37,213 nucleotides of DNA from positions 1-37,213 of the forward strand of contig VBEO01000062.1 of the NCBI GenBank assembly GCA_005881825.1. Direction: 5' to 3'. The translations under genes and the position numbers were made by a program. Each line of letters opens with the position of its first letter. Within the stretch, counting starts at the first letter, position 1. The notes under the pieces are model-generated. The model was not told where the DNA came from. It ran no database searches and was given only the letters and a program-made list of their open reading frames with translations. Source of the stretch: Chloroflexota bacterium (GTDB taxonomy: Bacteria > Chloroflexota > Dormibacteria > Dormibacterales > Dormibacteraceae). Shown here piece by piece: positions 1-8,400 of the stretch.

Positions 1-2012
1 AGCAGCGCCCCTACCTCGTCCCCGACCAGCTCGCCCTGCGCCATCAGCGCCTCGGCGGCCTGGTCGATGGCCTCCTGGTTGACGTACATCAAGCGCCAGG
101 CGTCGGTGAAGGCAGCGCCCATGACCTGCGCCACCACCCGCCTCGAGGGTCCGTGCAGCACGGCGCCGGTGATGTTGGAGGGCCCGCCCACCAGCGCGTT
201 GGGGGCAGCGGCCGCCTCCTCGGCCCGCGAGATAAGCGCCTCGCCGATGTTGGCGGCCTTGCGCGAGGCAACGGGGTCGAGCGGGTCGGGCCCCATGCCC
301 CAAACGCCGACCATGTGGCAGGCCACGTTGGTGGACTGGATGAGGTCCATGGTCACGCCCGAAGAGTTCTCGCCGTAGAAGACGCGCTCGGCGGCGAGCG
401 CACCCAGGCCAGCGCGCAGGCGGCCCGCGTAATGGGACCGGAAGTACGTGAAGGTCTCTTCCTTGTCGATGTTGTAGTGGTGGCCCAGCGAGCCGCCGCG
501 CATCCGGATGGAGAGGCGCACCGAGGATTTCTCGGGCTCGTAGAAGTAGGACGCCACCGCGTGGCCGAGCTCGTGGCGGGCGGTGGCCAGCTTGTCGCGC
601 TCGTTGTACTCCACAGGTTCGGCGAGCCCGGCCTCCACGTTGCCCATGGCCTCCCGGAGATCGCGCCAGGTGAAGAACTGGCGGCCCTCCTCGAAGGAGT
701 ACATGAGCGCCAGCGAGAGGACCTGGTCGATCATGGCCGGCGAGTAGCCCTCGGTCACGCGCGCGAACTCGTCGCGCCGCGTAGGGGTGTCCAGCTCGGG
801 GTCGTGCTGCTTCTTGTCGAAGTACAGAGCCGCGATGTCCTTGCGGTCCTCGCGGGTGGGCATCCGGAAGGTGATCGTGCGCCCGAAGCGTCCGGGCCGC
901 GTCACCGCCTCGTCGAGAACGGCGGGGCGGTTGGTGGCGCCCATGAAGAAGAGGTTGTAGCGGGGGGCGCGCAGGGGCGGGATGCGCAGCGACAGCCGGC
1001 TGCCGTTGGCGCGCAGCTCGCGGGGAAGAAAGAGGCCGTCGAGCGTGAGGTTGATTCCGCGCCGGATGGTCCTCTTGAGGAAGCCGGGGTTGTCGACGCC
1101 GTCCATCAGCACGAGGAGGGTGTTGAGGCCCAGCTGGCCGCCCCCGAACATGCCGCCCATGCCGCCCATGCCGCCGCCGCCGCCCATTCCCGCTCGGCGG
1201 TTGCCGAGCGCATCGAACTCGTCGATGAAGATCGCGCAGCCGCCCCAGCGCTTGGCCTTCTTCTTGGCGGCCCTCACCATCATGAAAACGGACACCATGT
1301 CCATGCCCAGGAACATCCCGGAGAAGGCCGAACCGGAGGTGATGATGATGGGCATCTGGAGGCTGGTGGCGATGCCCTTGGCCAGCATCGTTTTGCCGGT
1401 GCCCGGAGGGCCGACGAAGAGCACGCCGCGCTCGCGCTTGCCACCGGCCCGGACGTAGTTGCGACCCTGCTCCATGAGCTTCAGGATCCGCACCATCTCG
1501 TTGATGGCCGACTTCTGGCCGCGCACGTCCTCGATCTGGACGTCGTAGTTGGCGTCCCCCGGTGAAAGGGTCTGCCGGCCCATCTTCCCGAAGAGCAGGA
1601 AGGGGCCGAAGAAGATCGCGAAGTTGGCCAGCATGAAGATCAGCAGCTGGCCGACCGTGAGCACCAGCTGCAGCAGCAGGCTCGGTAGCAGGACCAGGGC
1701 CTCGACGGGGCCGAGCCCGAAAAGCATGTAGGCGCCGACCATGTACAACGCGATCAGGAAGAGGGGGATCAGGAGCCGCCGCCAGAAGATGTAGCGGTTG
1801 GTCTCCAGCGTCCGCTTGTCGGCGTTCTCCTCTTCCGCCAGGCGGTCGCTGAGCACCAGGTAGCGCTTGATCCAGCTGGCCAGGCCGCGGATCACCAGGG
1901 CGGCGAAGAGGCCGGCCAGGATGGCGCCGACGATGCCGTATCCCAATAGGAAATACGACCAGACGGCGGTCAGCATCCCGAACAGGAACGCGAAAAACCA
2001 GACCAGGATCAC
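1..2012 (-). CDS. FtsH-like membrane-anchored AAA+ zinc metalloprotease (3' end outside window)
   Basis: ATP-dependent protease that would extract and degrade membrane or unstable proteins at the inner membrane. About 670 codons are present and the C-terminus runs off the left edge. Order: about four hydrophobic segments (residues 1-150), AAA+ module with Walker A GPPGTGKT (Lys about 207), Walker B AIFIDEFD, sensor region ATNRP and arginine finger region RPGRFGR, then the peptidase with HELGH (about 480-484) and a likely third Zn ligand Asp in TMDLIQ. It is unlike textbook FtsH: HELGH replaces HEAGH, there are more membrane segments than usual, a Gly/Met-rich insert follows Walker B, and a second insert precedes the ATNRP strand. 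The start is GTG at 2012; an in-frame TGA at 2042-2040 limits extension. ATG 1976 is the alternative. TATAGT lies 12 nt before the GTG. It follows the DUF5317 gene by 41 nt. Confidence 0.85.
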   Translation of the reverse strand, partial: MILVWFFAFLFGMLTAVWSYFLLGYGIVGAILAGLFAALVIRGLASWIKRYLVLSDRLAEEENADKRTLETNRYIFWRRLLIPLFLIALYMVGAYMLFGLGPVEALVLLPSLLLQLVLTVGQLLIFMLANFAIFFGPFLLFGKMGRQTLSPGDANYDVQIEDVRGQKSAINEMVRILKLMEQGRNYVRAGGKRERGVLFVGPPGTGKTMLAKGIATSLQMPIIITSGSAFSGMFLGMDMVSVFMMVRAAKKKAKRWGGCAIFIDEFDALGNRRAGMGGGGGMGGMGGMFGGGQLGLNTLLVLMDGVDNPGFLKRTIRRGINLTLDGLFLPRELRANGSRLSLRIPPLRAPRYNLFFMGATNRPAVLDEAVTRPGRFGRTITFRMPTREDRKDIAALYFDKKQHDPELDTPTRRDEFARVTEGYSPAMIDQVLSLALMYSFEEGRQFFTWRDLREAMGNVEAGLAEPVEYNERDKLATARHELGHAVASYFYEPEKSSVRLSIRMRGGSLGHHYNIDKEETFTYFRSHYAGRLRAGLGALAAERVFYGENSSGVTMDLIQSTNVACHMVGVWGMGPDPLDPVASRKAANIGEALISRAEEAAAAPNALVGGPSNITGAVLHGPSRRVVAQVMGAAFTDAWRLMYVNQEAIDQAAEALMAQGELVGDEVGAL

Positions 2013-2024
2013 GGCGGTGAGGCC

Positions 2025-2030
2025 ACTATA
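2025..2030 (-). promoter_or_regulatory. Candidate -10 element for the FtsH-like gene
   Basis: TATAGT on the minus strand lies in the 41-nt gap after the DUF5317 gene, 12 nt before GTG 2012. No Shine-Dalgarno sequence sits close to that GTG, so a very short leader is plausible. No convincing -35 was found. Confidence 0.35.
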
Positions 2031-2053
2031 CCCTTGGGTTCAGACGGCCGATC

Positions 2054-2602
2054 TCAACGAATTGCAAGCACTCGGCGGCGGCTGCTCCAGAAGAGCGTGA
2101 GGCCCATGCCGATGATTGCCACCAGGTCGCCAGGGCTGTAGGCCTGCGGGAACACCCGGTTGAGCGGCGGGGGGAGCTCGATCCAGTCGCCCAGGAAGTC
2201 GAGCCGGGTGTCGGGGCTCATCACCACGTAGTAGCCCAGCACTCCCTTGCGCAGGAGCTCGATGGGTCCGCGGTCGGCCAGCGCCAGCGACACCGGCATG
2301 TGACCCAGGTTGGCGCCGATCACGATCAGGTTGAGCAGCATGCCGGCGGCCACGATGAGCAGGCCCGACACGCGGTTCCGGTGCCAAATGGCCCAGGCGA
2401 AGAGCAAGCTCAGCCCGGTGACGTAGAGCAGGGGTGCCCAGGGCGTGTAGGCCAGCGGGGTGTTGACGCCGACGTCGCGCATGATCAGCGCGAAGAGCGG
2501 GATCAGGGGCCATCGGAAGCGGATGGCTGCGAGGTTGTTGAGGCTGCCGCCCAGGGCCAGGCCGAGGGCCAGGCCGACCAGCGCGGCCAGCAGAAAGAGC
2601 AT
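2054..2602 (-). CDS. DUF5317 family integral membrane protein
   Basis: 182 residues, function unknown. It has about five hydrophobic segments with the first starting at residue 1, the motif NLAAIRFRWPLIP near residue 25, and NLIVIGANLGHMPVS near residue 90. The overall pattern fits the DUF5317 family found in high-GC Gram-positive-type bacteria and Chloroflexota; this is recognition by eye. ATG 2602 is preceded by TAGACT with a 9-nt spacer and no Shine-Dalgarno, which fits a leaderless start. It lies between an M20 peptidase and the FtsH-like gene on the same strand. Confidence 0.7.
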   Translation of the reverse strand: MLFLLAALVGLALGLALGGSLNNLAAIRFRWPLIPLFALIMRDVGVNTPLAYTPWAPLLYVTGLSLLFAWAIWHRNRVSGLLIVAAGMLLNLIVIGANLGHMPVSLALADRGPIELLRKGVLGYYVVMSPDTRLDFLGDWIELPPPLNRVFPQAYSPGDLVAIIGMGLTLFWSSRRRVLAIR

Positions 2603-2611
2603 GCGGGCGGG

Positions 2612-2617
2612 AGTCTA
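2612..2617 (-). promoter_or_regulatory. -10 element TAGACT for the DUF5317 gene
   Basis: Minus-strand TAGACT ends 9 nt before ATG 2602. This matches the TANNNT-plus-5-to-9-nt arrangement repeated at many starts in the window. Confidence 0.45.
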
Positions 2618-2667
2618 GTCGGTGAGCTCCCAGGTTCAGCCCCGATACGCGACGGCAGTCAGCAGCC

Positions 2668-2724
2668 GAGCGCCGGCGCCGGAACTGTTTTCGGGCGGCG
2701 GAAGGGTTCGAGCGCCGGCGCTCG
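2668..2724. repeat. GC-rich palindrome and 12-bp direct repeat after the M20 gene
   Basis: CGAGCGCCGGCGCTCG (2709-2724) is a perfect 16-bp palindrome just past the M20 stop codon. Its 12-base core GAGCGCCGGCGC recurs at 2668-2679. It may end M20 transcription, but there is no T-tract, so terminator function is only a guess. Confidence 0.4.
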
Positions 2725-2726
2725 GG

Positions 2727-3902
2727 CTAGTTCTCGGCCGCGATGCGCGCGGCGGAGCCGGCCAGCACCCGCACGCCGGTGGCCAGCGCATCCTCGTCGA
2801 TCCGGAAGGTCGGGGAGTGGTGGGCGGGCGGAGTCTCGGCGTCGGGCGGCCGGCAGCCGAGCATGAAGTAGCAGCCCGGAATCCGGGTCAGGAACTCGGC
2901 CATGTCGTCGGAGACGGTGAGCGGCCGGCCGAGATGCTGGGCCTTGTCGCCGATCAGCTCGGAGCCGACTTCGAGCACGGTTCGAGTCACGTTGGGATCG
3001 TTCCAGAGCGGGATGGTGCCGTGGACCAGCTTCAGCTCGGAGCGGATCTCGAACTCGGTGTCGGTCTCCAGCAGCAGGTCGTTCAGCCGCTGCAGGCTCT
3101 CGGCCCGCATCTCGGGCGTGAAGCAGCGCAGGCTGCCCTTCACGGTCACCCGGCGCGGCACCACGTTCCAGGCGCCGTCCGTGCGGATGTCGCCGACCGT
3201 GGTGTGGCACTCCACGCCCTCGAACTCCAGGCCCTCGACCACCGAGTGCAGCCGCTCCAGGAGGAAGGCCTGGGCGGCGATCACGTTGCCGGCCCGCTTG
3301 ATGACGCCGCCGTGACCGCCGGGCCCTGTGAGCTCGATGTCGTAGGCGTCCGACCCCGACCACTGCAGGCCCGGCCGGGCCAGCACGAAGCCGCTGTCGC
3401 CGGGAGCCCAGGTGTGCAGGCCGAGCGAAGCCGCGAGCTGGTAGCGCTCCAGGAACCCGCGCGCGATCATCTCGCGCGCGCCCGCGACGATCTCTTCGGC
3501 GGGCTGGAAGACGAACAGGAAGGATCCAGATAGACCGGCCGCCGACTCGGCCAGCGTGCGGGCGACTCCCAGCAGGATCGCCGAGTGCGCATCGTGCCCG
3601 CACGCGTGCATGCGGCCCTCCGCCTCCGACACGAAGGCCACGCCCGACTCCTCGACGATGGGCAGCGCGTCGATGTCTGCCCGCAGCAGGACCGTCTTGC
3701 CGGGCCGGCCGGTGTCCAGGAAGGCCACGGCGCCCGTTTCGGTCGGACACTCGTCCAGCCGCAGTCCCAGGTCCTGCAGGCGGCTGCGGATGTATTCGGT
3801 CGTGGAGGTCTCCGACCAGCTCACCTCGGGATGGCGGTGGAAGTGGCGGCGGTTCTCGATCACCTCATCCAGCGCGGCGGCTGAGGGCTGGGGAAGTTCC
3901 AA
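2727..3902 (-). CDS. M20 family amidohydrolase (N-acyl-amino-acid hydrolase type)
   Basis: 391 residues, the usual length for the M20D amidohydrolase group, which removes acyl or amide groups from N-acylated amino acids with two metal ions. Visible motifs: RHFHRHPEVSW (about 19-29), LRADIDALP (about 73-81), MHACGHDAHSAILLG (about 99-113, with Cys101, His103 and metal ligands), FQPAEE (about 133-138) and the C-terminal SDDMAEF. The exact substrate cannot be read. The start is TTG 3902, 8 nt after the stop of the upstream response regulator gene, so the two are probably co-transcribed. Confidence 0.85.
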   Translation of the reverse strand: MELPQPSAAALDEVIENRRHFHRHPEVSWSETSTTEYIRSRLQDLGLRLDECPTETGAVAFLDTGRPGKTVLLRADIDALPIVEESGVAFVSEAEGRMHACGHDAHSAILLGVARTLAESAAGLSGSFLFVFQPAEEIVAGAREMIARGFLERYQLAASLGLHTWAPGDSGFVLARPGLQWSGSDAYDIELTGPGGHGGVIKRAGNVIAAQAFLLERLHSVVEGLEFEGVECHTTVGDIRTDGAWNVVPRRVTVKGSLRCFTPEMRAESLQRLNDLLLETDTEFEIRSELKLVHGTIPLWNDPNVTRTVLEVGSELIGDKAQHLGRPLTVSDDMAEFLTRIPGCYFMLGCRPPDAETPPAHHSPTFRIDEDALATGVRVLAGSAARIAAEN

Positions 3903-3910
3903 GGGGTAGC

Positions 3911-4675
3911 TCAGATGATGGTCCCGAGGCTGTAGCCCCGGGCGGTCGAGAGCAGGAAGCGCGATCCCAGGCTCGGCTCCAGCTCGTCCAGCTTGCGGCG
4001 CAGCGTCAGCAGGGCGCTGTGGACGGTGGAGCGGGCCGCGTCGGGCCGGAAGAGGCCGGCGTTGATCAGGTCCCCCGCGGTGGCGGGCTTCGACCCCTGT
4101 GCCAGGTGCACCACCAACGCAGTCTGCTGCGGGGTCAGGCGCGTGTTCCGCGACCCCACGCTCATGGTGCGCTTGGTGGGGTCGAACTCCAGGCGCCCGA
4201 AGATGTAGCTGCCGCTGCGCCCGGTCCCGGTCTCCACCAGGCGCGCGGCCAGGTCGGAGTAGATGTGGGCCATCGGCACGTTGCCCTTGACGAAATACGA
4301 ACTCGCGCCGTGCTCGTATGCCTTCCGAATGGCGGCCGAGCTGACTTGAGCCGCCGAGAGCACTATCACCGGCAGGCCGGGGTGGTGCTGGCGGATCCAG
4401 CGCAGGAGCTCGAAGCCCGATTCCTCGCCCTCGTCGAGCACCAGGTCGAGCACCACCCCCGACATGCGCTCCCGCGTCAAAAGGTCGCGGGCGGCGTCGG
4501 CGCTCCCGGCCACCTTGGGCTGGTAACCGAGGTCGTTGAGGTCCAGCTGCAGCTGCATCTGCATGGGCACCTCGTCATCCACCACCAGCACCCGCGAACC
4601 CAGGACCTCGGCTGGGCGGTAGACCTCCAGGCCGGGGGGGAGCGGTGGCAAAACCGGGGCGCGATTACGCAGCAT
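3911..4675 (-). CDS. OmpR/PhoB-type response regulator
   Basis: 254 residues. The N-terminal receiver begins RVLVVDDE (about 30-37), has the phospho-acceptor Asp in GVVLDLVLDE and the conserved Lys in YFVKG. The C-terminal winged helix (about 160-254) has LTPQQTALVVHLA, the recognition-helix stretch STVHSALLTLRRKLDEL and the terminal STARGYSL hairpin typical of trans_reg_C DNA-binding domains. There is no kinase gene beside it in the usual order. The nearest kinase is the large GAF kinase at 5484, across a peptide gene and a receiver-only regulator. ATG 4675 is chosen; TTG 4678 directly before it is an equally possible start. Confidence 0.88.
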   Translation of the reverse strand: MLRNRAPVLPPLPPGLEVYRPAEVLGSRVLVVDDEVPMQMQLQLDLNDLGYQPKVAGSADAARDLLTRERMSGVVLDLVLDEGEESGFELLRWIRQHHPGLPVIVLSAAQVSSAAIRKAYEHGASSYFVKGNVPMAHIYSDLAARLVETGTGRSGSYIFGRLEFDPTKRTMSVGSRNTRLTPQQTALVVHLAQGSKPATAGDLINAGLFRPDAARSTVHSALLTLRRKLDELEPSLGSRFLLSTARGYSLGTII

Positions 4676-4678
4676 CAA

Positions 4679-4906
4679 CTGGGGAGTGTGACGGCTAGAA
4701 TGCTTCTACCGCTCCATATGCGCAACGGCCTTGGGAAAACCAAGCCAGACAACAAAATTTACTAGATCTTAACCGATGCGAAGTTGGGTCACCTCATACT
4801 CCGCTTCAGACAAGAGGTCTCAATGGGGATGGGAACCAAACCGAGCAGCTCCAGGAGCTCTCGGCGCCCTCTTCCGGGGGCTATAACTAAGGAAAAGGAG
4901 AGTCAC
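4679..4906. promoter_or_regulatory. AT-rich divergent control region between response regulator and peptide gene
   Basis: This 228-bp gap, one of the longest in the window, separates the minus-strand regulator from the plus-strand mini-gene. It holds an AT-rich patch (AATTTACTAGATCTTAA, 4755-4771), a small hairpin CTTGG-GAAAA-CCAAG (4730-4744) and TATAAC at 4882-4887 just before a strong ribosome-binding site. Either AT-rich site could be a -10 element; I cannot choose between them. No other gene is seen in it. Confidence 0.4.
4895..4900 (+). promoter_or_regulatory. Strong Shine-Dalgarno of the 30-residue peptide gene
   Basis: AAGGAG lies 6 nt before ATG 4907. It decides the start of the mini-gene and is notable because most first genes in this window have no Shine-Dalgarno. 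Confidence 0.65.
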
Positions 4907-4999
4907 ATGACCTGGAAGTCCCGCCTGATCAGCGCCGCGATGGCGGTCGGCATCCTGGCCGCATTCGCACTGTCGGCCGGCACCGACTGGTACTGGTAA
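4907..4999 (+). CDS. 30-residue secreted or membrane peptide ending in DWYW
   Basis: A mini-gene with one of the best ribosome-binding sites in the window: AAGGAG at 4895-4900, 6 nt before ATG 4907. The product has a basic start (MTWKSR), a hydrophobic core (about 7-23) ending in ALSAG, and the aromatic C-terminus TDWYW. This is the layout of a signal peptide with a very short mature tail, and SAG could be a signal peptidase cut. It lies between two orphan response regulators and just upstream of a multi-GAF kinase. A signalling peptide is an inference from position and form; a small membrane regulator of the kinase or a leader peptide are alternatives. Reading upstream in frame to 4784 is possible, but the ribosome-binding site supports 4907. 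Confidence 0.6.
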   Translation: MTWKSRLISAAMAVGILAAFALSAGTDWYW

Positions 5000-5005
5000 A
5001 CAGCC

Positions 5006-5026
5006 GACTCCGCGATCGCGCGAGTC
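5006..5026 (+). terminator. Hairpin after the peptide gene
   Basis: GACTC/GAGTC arms with an inner CGC/GCG and one bulged base form a hairpin between the convergent peptide gene (stop 4999) and receiver gene (stop 5032). There is no T-tract, so it may be only a weak or Rho-independent-like stop. Confidence 0.35.
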
Positions 5027-5031
5027 GTTAG

Positions 5032-5457
5032 CTACCCTCGACGATCCCGCCAACGGCGGATCGCCGGGGGTAGCAGCGCGTATAGGTCGGCTCGGTCTAC
5101 GGCCTTGCTCATGTAGCCGACCACGTCCGGATCTTCGGTTCCCGAAGGGAACACCGGGTAGGCCGTGTAGAAGATGACTGGAAGCGGCATGCCCCTCGCC
5201 CTCAGCTCCGCCAGCAGCGCCCACCCGTCCATGGGCTCGGGCAGCATGAGGTCGATGATCGCGACCTCGGGCTTTGAGGTTTTGGCAACTTCGAGTGCCT
5301 CCGTGGCATCCTGCGCCACCGAAACCTTGTACCCCAGCATGCGCAGATCGGTTTCCAGGATCACCCGCCAGGCGCGCTCGTCGTCGACCACCAGGACAGA
5401 CGACCCGCGCAGGTCCCCCGGCGGCGGCTCTAGCGGCTTCGGGGGCGTGAACGGCAC
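5032..5457 (-). CDS. Single-domain response regulator (receiver only)
   Basis: 141 residues with a proline-rich N-terminus and one CheY-like receiver: SVLVVDDERAW (acidic pair), phospho-acceptor Asp in AIIDLMLPEPMDG, Thr in IFYTAYP and Lys in YMSKAV. There is no output domain, so it would act as a phosphate shuttle or through protein contacts. It is divergent from the large histidine kinase, with only 26 nt between the starts. GTG 5457 is chosen because TATACT lies 11 nt upstream and extension would run through the promoter. It is a likely intermediate in a relay with the neighbouring kinase and kinase-like protein. Confidence 0.85.
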   Translation of the reverse strand: MPFTPPKPLEPPPGDLRGSSVLVVDDERAWRVILETDLRMLGYKVSVAQDATEALEVAKTSKPEVAIIDLMLPEPMDGWALLAELRARGMPLPVIFYTAYPVFPSGTEDPDVVGYMSKAVDRADLYALLPPAIRRWRDRRG

Positions 5458-5468
5458 AGCTTTGCGGC

Positions 5469-5476
5469 AGTATATC
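5469..5476. promoter_or_regulatory. Overlapping divergent -10 elements, receiver gene / histidine kinase
   Basis: AGTATATC reads TATATC on the plus strand (7 nt before ATG 5484) and TATACT on the minus strand (11 nt before GTG 5457). The 26-bp gap leaves no room for two separate promoters, so both genes must use nearly the same site. Confidence 0.5.
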
Positions 5477-5483
5477 GGCGGCG

Positions 5484-8400
5484 ATGGCTGACACCCTGGC
5501 GCCCGCCACTCAATCCCAGGCCAGCACACGCCAGGGCCTGGTCGCCGCGCTGCGCAGCTGCGCGACCGAAGCCGACATCGTGCAGGTCCTCTACCAGTAC
5601 CTGCGCTCGGCCTACGGATACGACGTGGTCGCACTCACGGTGCTCGAGCGCGAGGGCTGGTACCACGCGGTCGGCGTCGACCAGGGCATCCTGCAGGACG
5701 TCCAGCGCCGGCGCCTGGTGGAGTCCCTGTTCGCGCCCTTCTATGAGGCCGGCAAGACCGAGGTAATCCACCCGCCGGTCGAGGAGGCCGGGCGCTCCCG
5801 CGGACCAGGCGCGCGCAAAGTCCCGCGCACGATCATCTTCTCGCCTCTCAAGCAGGGCGAGACGGTCATGGGCGCCGTGCTCTACCAGTCGTATGAAGAG
5901 CGCGCGGTGCCGCCCTCCGAGGTGGACTTCCTGGAGGACGTCGCCCGCGACCTCAGCGTCCTCACCGCCAACGCCTACCTCAACGAGGTCACCCGCAACC
6001 AGGCCGTCCGCCTCACCGCACTCAACGCGGTCGCCAGAGCGCTGGCCAGCACGCTCGACGAAGGCGGCGTGGTGGCGGCGCTGCACGAGACGCTCAGCCA
6101 GCTGCTCCCGGTGGAGGTGGTCGAGCTGGTCGTCCCGGACGAAGAGACGCCCTCCGTGCTTCGCGTGCTGCGCAGCGGCGACGACCAGTCGGCGCTGCTG
6201 CGGATCCCCCGCCGCTCGCCCCGGGTGAGTGTGGCCCGCAGCATCCTGGAGGACCCCCGCACGCACCTGAAGGCCGAGCTCGACGGCGCCGGCTACCGGT
6301 CGGGCTGTTGGGTGCCGGTGCGGGAAGGCGGCGCCACCCGCGCGGTGCTTTCCATCCACAGCCGCGACCTAGAGGCCTACGAAGAGTCCACCGTCACCTT
6401 CCTCGCGCAGGTTGCGGACGAGGTCGCGCTGGCCCTGCGCAACGCTCACAGCTACGCTGCGCTCGAAGCCCAACGGCGGCGCCTCGAGGTCGTGAACGCC
6501 GTCGGTCGCCGCCTGGCCTCCAGCCTCGACCGCTGGTCGATCATGCGCACGCTCCGCGAGGAGCTCTCGCGCCACCTCAAGTTCGAATTCTTCGGCCTGG
6601 CCACCATCCACCAGGGCGACGAGGGCCCGATGGCCGACGGCTACAGCTGGATCGACGGCAACGAGACGGTCTACACGGTGCCGCTGGCCGGCTCCGGACC
6701 CTCGCGCGAGGCCTACGAGAGCGGGCAGCCGGTGCTGGTGCGCCGCTCCCCCTGGGCCACCCGCGTCGAAGCCCAGCACCCGACCGGAGGCCTCGTCGAG
6801 GCCGGCGGCGCCATGGTCTACGTGGCCGACGCCGGGCGCCGGGGGCGCGTGGCCGCCCGCTCCATCGTCTGGGTGCCGGTGCGCCGGGGCGAGCGGGTGA
6901 CGGCGCTGCTCTCCCTGCAGTCCTACCGCGCCGGCGTCTTCACCGATTGGCACGTGCACCTGCTGCAGGACGTGGCCGCGCACGTGAGCCTGGCATTGGC
7001 CAACGCCGAGTACTTCGCTGCGGCCCAGGCCGAGCGCCGGCGCCTGGAGGCGCTGCACGTCCTGGAGCTGGGGGTGGCCGGCTCGGCCGACGAGGCGCAG
7101 ATCGCCAACGCCGTCTTCACGGCCGCCCGCGAGTACGTCAGCGCCGACAACTTCCTGCTGGTCTATCTGGACCCGGACGGCCTGCTCGGTGGCTTCGGCT
7201 CCGAACACGGCGGGCCCACCCAGGTCCTAGATCCCAAGCCGGTCGAGCGCACAGTCCAGTTCCGGCGCCTCCAGGAGACCGGACAGACCTTCGCCGGGCA
7301 CGTGCCCGAGGAGGCGCGCCGGCCAGGCTCCGGCTGGCCGGGCACCAAGGATTCCCGGATGCCGGTCGAGGTGGTCTGGGTGCCGGTCCTCCAGGACAAC
7401 CGGGTGGTGGCGGCCCTCTCCGCCCAGCGCTTCGAGGAGAACTCCTTCAGCGAGGACGAGGTCCGGCTCATGGAAAGCGCGGCCCCGATCGTGGGCATCG
7501 CGCTGCGCACGGTCCGGCTGCACCGCGCCAACGAGCTGGCACTGGCCCACTCGGTGCGCATGCAAGAGGTGGCCGCACTGGCCGGCCACGAGCTGGCCGG
7601 CGTAGTGGCCTCGATCGCCGACCAGGCCCGCAACATGCTGGGCGCGGCTGGGGCTGCCTGCTGGGCGTTCGACGCCGAGGGCAGGACCACGGCCGAAGCT
7701 TCCAGCGGCGACGCCACCGCAGCCCGGGTGCTGCAGTGGGCGGGCCGCGACCGCCACGGCGGCTGGCCTCAGACGCCGCGGGCACCCCTCAGCGGCGCGC
7801 GCGGCGCCAGCGCCTGGTCTTTGGTGCCTCTCTGGTACGCGGACACCATGGTCGGCGCGCTGGGCTCGATCCACGCCGGGACCCCGGTCGACGAGGCTGC
7901 CTCCGGCACCGCCGAGTTCGCCCGCCATGCCGCGATCGCGATCGAGAACGCCCGCCTGGGCGCCGAAACCCGTGACCGCATCCGCACCCTGGAGGCGGTC
8001 GCCAACTTCACAGAGCTCGACATCACCCGCCCCGCCCACACCCAGGCCGAGATGGCCGCGCTGGTGGAACGCGCGCTGTCGGCCTCCCAGGGCGCCCTCT
8101 GGATCACCGACGAGGACAGTTCCCTGCGCCGGGTGGGCGACGGCCTCAGCGTTCCGCTGGAGGCGCCCTCCCAGACACTTCGCCATTTCCGCAGCAACCC
8201 GATCGGGTCCCGGGCAAAGGCATTGCTCAAGGCCATGGGCAGCGCCACCGCGGTGGCCACGCCGATCCTGGTCGAAGGCAAGCTGGCCGGGCTGGTGGTG
8301 GCGCAGGCGGGCGCCGGCTCACCGGCCGAGACGCGGCGCCTGATGTCGGTGCTGGCCGGGCAGGCCGGCGTCGTCCTCGGCCGCTTGCGCCTGGTCGAAG

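Noticed and set aside
153..1565. Long plus-strand open frame opposite the FtsH-like gene
   Set aside because: Composition is His/Ala/Gly-rich shadow coding; the minus strand shows clear Walker A, Walker B and HELGH motifs.
2700..2726. GGTTCGAG string as a possible tRNA T-loop
   Set aside because: It is part of a GC palindrome; no cloverleaf arms or acceptor stem can be paired.
6308..7975. 555-codon open frame inside the kinase gene
   Set aside because: Arg/Pro/Gly-rich out-of-frame reading of GAF-domain DNA without any motif.
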